Shown here one piece after another: positions 5,706-7,728 of a DNA stretch of 7,728 nt. A program made the position numbers and the translations under genes. Every line of letters starts with the position of its first letter. Positions within the stretch are counted from its first letter, which is position 1. This stretch comes from Actinomycetota bacterium (lineage in GTDB: Bacteria; Actinomycetota; Acidimicrobiia; Spongiisociales; UBA5794). The notes beneath the pieces were generated by a model. That model saw only the letters and a program-made list of their open reading frames with translations. It searched no databases and was not told the DNA's origin. The DNA lies in assembly GCA_003648875.1 (NCBI GenBank), contig QMQC01000074.1, positions 1 through 7,728 of the forward strand, in the 5' to 3' direction.

Positions 5706-7535
5706 TCAGATCTCGTGCAGTGCCTCGTACAGTTCTACTGCCACCCTATCGGGTACGACGTTCGCAAGATCTGATAGCGATGCCTTGCGCATGCGCTTGA
5801 CCGATCCGAACGTCTTGATCAACGCCTTCTTTCGTCCAGGCCCAACACCCACGACATCGTCGAGTATCGAGTCGACCATCGATTTGTCCCGCAGCGTCCG
5901 ATGGTACGCCACGGCGAACCGATGAGCCTCGTCGCGCACACGTTGAAGGAGATAGAGAGCCTCCTCACCCCTGGGTATCACGATGGGCTCTGACGCGCCG
6001 GGTTGGAACACTTCCTCGAGTTTCTTCGCCAGGCCGACCACCGGTATCTCAAGACGCAGTTCCTCGAGGACCTGGACGGCACGGCCGAGCTGCCCTTTGC
6101 CTCCATCGATCACAACAAGTCCTGGCGGATAGGAGAATCGACCTCGTTCCTCAAGGGGAAGCTTGCGTTCTGCGAGGTATGCCTCGAATCGTCTTCGAAT
6201 CACCTCCTCCATTGCTGCAAAGTCGTCCTGCCCGTCGATGGTCCTGATCTTGAACCGCCGGTACTGCGTTTTGACTGGAAGAGCATCCTCAAAGACCACC
6301 ATGGAGGCGACTGTGTGCTTGCCCTGGATCGTCGATATGTCATAGGACTCGATCCGCAATGGTGAATCCGGAAGATCCAGCGTCACCTGCAAACTTCGGA
6401 GCGCCCGCGCGCGAGCGTTGTGGTCGGAGTGTCGTTTGAGCCTGTTGCGCTCAAATTCCTGCTCCGCATTGGCAATCGCCGTGACCATGATCCTGCGCTT
6501 CGCGCCACGTTGGGGAACTCGCAGACTCACCTTCGACCCTCGTGCCAGCGTGAGCCACTCGGTCACGATTTCCCCGTCGGAGGGCATGTCCCGAACCAGC
6601 ACCTGTCTCGGCGGTGGCTCGTCCGCATACAGCTGTCCAATGATTCGAGAGAGGAACTCCTCGATGGTGATGTCTTCGATCCGGTCGACGACCATTGCCT
6701 TCCTGCCGATCACCCTCCCCCGCCTCACGTTCAGTACGACAAGGGCTACCTCGAGGTCGTCATCTGCGTATGCGATGACATCGAAGTCTTCGGGGCGATC
6801 GGTTACGAGTTCCTGGCGTTCGAGAGCAACTCGCATCGCCGTGACCTGGTCCCGCATGCGGGCCGCTTTTTCGAACTCCTGCTGTTCGGCTGCGTGCCGC
6901 ATCCCTTGTTCAATGTCTGCAATCAACTTGTCACTGTCCCCACTGAGAAACGATGCGAGTCCATCGACTTGTTGTGTGTAGACGTCATGGGAGATCTCAC
7001 CGACGCACGGACCGGCACATTTCTCGATGTGGAACAAGAGACAAGGACGTCCCGTGGCCGCATGCCGTTTGAACTTGGCGTTGGTGCATGTCCTGATCGG
7101 GTATGTGCGCAAGAGTCCGTCGAGCGTGTGCCTGATGGAATACGCCTTTGCGTACGGCCCGAAATACTCGACGCCCTTCCTACGCCTGCCTCGCATCACC
7201 ATGGCTCTCGGCCACTCCTCGTTTCTGGTTATCGCAAGATATGGAAACGACTTGTCATCCTTCAGGCGAACGTTGTATGTGGGCTGAAGCTCCTGGATGA
7301 GGGAGTACTCGAGCATGAGGGCAGCTATCTCCGAGTCTGTGACGATCCACTCGAGATCGGTCGCAGCGGTGACCATCGTTCTTGTGCGTGGCGATAGGTC
7401 CGATGCGAAGTAATTCGCAGTCCGTTTGCGGAGGGATTTGGCCTTTCCGACATAGATCGGTCTGCCGTGGGCATCCCGAAAGATGTAGACGCCTGGTCCG
7501 TCAGGGATCGAGGATGGAGCCGGACGCGTGAGCAT
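5706..7535 (-). CDS. uvrC: Excinuclease ABC subunit C (UvrC)
   Basis: Dual-incision nuclease of nucleotide excision repair, recruited by UvrB. Numbered from the ATG at 7535 (609 residues, usual length), it has a GIY-YIG domain: GPGVYIFRD (13-21), IYVGKAKSLRKR (27-38) and metal-binding Glu76 in LEYSLI. A cysteine cluster follows (Cys150, 165, 173, 177) in the region reported to bind an iron-sulphur cluster. A UvrB-binding UVR motif lies near 203-238 (EFEKAARMRDQV). The RNase H-like nuclease has Asp399 (SYDIS), Asp477 (VVIDGGKGQL) and His538 (RDEAHRFA). Helix-hairpin-helix motifs span about 560-600 (GVGPGRKKALIKTFGS). The ATG at 7535 gives the canonical N-terminus but has no Shine-Dalgarno; TTG at 7562 is an alternative. 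The frame stays open to the right edge, so the protein may be longer. rapZ begins 8 nt after its stop. Confidence 0.97.
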   Translation of the reverse strand: MLTRPAPSSIPDGPGVYIFRDAHGRPIYVGKAKSLRKRTANYFASDLSPRTRTMVTAATDLEWIVTDSEIAALMLEYSLIQELQPTYNVRLKDDKSFPYLAITRNEEWPRAMVMRGRRRKGVEYFGPYAKAYSIRHTLDGLLRTYPIRTCTNAKFKRHAATGRPCLLFHIEKCAGPCVGEISHDVYTQQVDGLASFLSGDSDKLIADIEQGMRHAAEQQEFEKAARMRDQVTAMRVALERQELVTDRPEDFDVIAYADDDLEVALVVLNVRRGRVIGRKAMVVDRIEDITIEEFLSRIIGQLYADEPPPRQVLVRDMPSDGEIVTEWLTLARGSKVSLRVPQRGAKRRIMVTAIANAEQEFERNRLKRHSDHNARARALRSLQVTLDLPDSPLRIESYDISTIQGKHTVASMVVFEDALPVKTQYRRFKIRTIDGQDDFAAMEEVIRRRFEAYLAERKLPLEERGRFSYPPGLVVIDGGKGQLGRAVQVLEELRLEIPVVGLAKKLEEVFQPGASEPIVIPRGEEALYLLQRVRDEAHRFAVAYHRTLRDKSMVDSILDDVVGVGPGRKKALIKTFGSVKRMRKASLSDLANVVPDRVAVELYEALHEI

Positions 7536-7727
7536 GCCACGGAGGGTAATGACTTGCGACAAGCGGGGAGAGCGGGTGGACTTCTCGTTGCGTATCCAGC
7601 GGACGCCGAGAAGTCTCGGAACCTGCTCCTGCCCCTGATACGAAGGAATGCGATCAATGGTCTCTGCACTGAGACCGCGTTCGATGACATGGTCGAGTTT
7701 CCAACCGTGCAGGACAGCAGAATTGAG
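7536..7727 (-). other. Open frame upstream of and in frame with uvrC, reaching the window edge
   Basis: From the right edge to the uvrC ATG there are 64 codons without a stop, in the uvrC frame. The reading includes HGWKLDHVIERGLSAETIDR, then a stretch ending in RLLGVRWIRNEKS and a basic linker into the UvrC start. It looks plausibly coding: third positions are mostly G or C, and a predicted helical segment (VIERGLSAETIDRI) is visible. I do not recognise it. It may be an N-terminal extension of UvrC, a fused upstream domain, the end of a mis-read upstream gene, or chance openness in GC-rich DNA. No promoter with recognisable -35 and -10 boxes was found here. Confidence 0.35.
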
Positions 7728-7728
7728 G

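Noticed and set aside
6420..7397. 325-codon open frame on the plus strand
   Set aside because: Antisense to uvrC, with no recognisable motifs.
7325..7690. 121-codon open frame on the minus strand
   Set aside because: Overlaps uvrC in another frame; Ser/Arg-rich shadow with no family features.
7563..7728. tRNA or other RNA gene at the right edge
   Set aside because: I found no cloverleaf arms or other recognisable RNA structure; the stretch reads as an open frame continuous with uvrC.

Overview
The window is a compact, GC-rich bacterial gene cluster, and every gene I can support is read from the minus strand. The protein signatures and the order uvrC, rapZ, yvcK, gap, pgk, tpiA match the conserved actinobacterial chromosome neighbourhood. 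Details that fit an actinobacterium include the arginine in the RapZ P-loop, the UvrC N-terminus and probable TTG starts. The deviations from the usual order suggest a less-studied lineage, perhaps near Acidimicrobiia. That placement is inference; no rRNA or marker tree is available here.

In transcription order (right to left): an open frame entering from the right edge and fused in frame to uvrC (nucleotide excision repair nuclease); rapZ (P-loop NTPase, adaptor family); yvcK (CofD-like gluconeogenesis factor); gap (glyceraldehyde-3-phosphate dehydrogenase); pgk (phosphoglycerate kinase); tpiA (triosephosphate isomerase); an unrecognised small protein; and the N-terminal third of gpmA (2,3-bisphosphoglycerate-dependent phosphoglycerate mutase), cut by the left edge. 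Junctions are tight: 8 nt between uvrC and rapZ, a TGATG overlap between rapZ and yvcK, 16 nt between yvcK and gap, an 8-nt overlap between gap and pgk, and an ATGA overlap between the small protein and gpmA. This suggests co-transcription and translational coupling.

Only two gaps exceed 20 nt, pgk-tpiA (36 nt) and tpiA-small protein (76 nt). Both are largely filled by tandem 7-base repeats. The first supplies the stop codon of pgk. The second starts within a few bases of the tpiA stop and has two half-arrays that can pair into a long imperfect hairpin.

Together gap, pgk, tpiA and gpmA cover consecutive triose steps of lower glycolysis and gluconeogenesis, next to two genes whose families are linked to carbon and cell-envelope precursor control (yvcK, rapZ). 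Notable departures from the common order are: no whiA between yvcK and gap, no secG after tpiA, a GAPDH with about 30 extra residues in its NAD-binding domain, and the uncharacterised protein coupled to gpmA. I see no mobile element, CRISPR array, RNA gene or convincing intrinsic terminator. I see no clearly novel multi-gene system; the repeats, the GAPDH insertion and the small protein are the items most worth following up.
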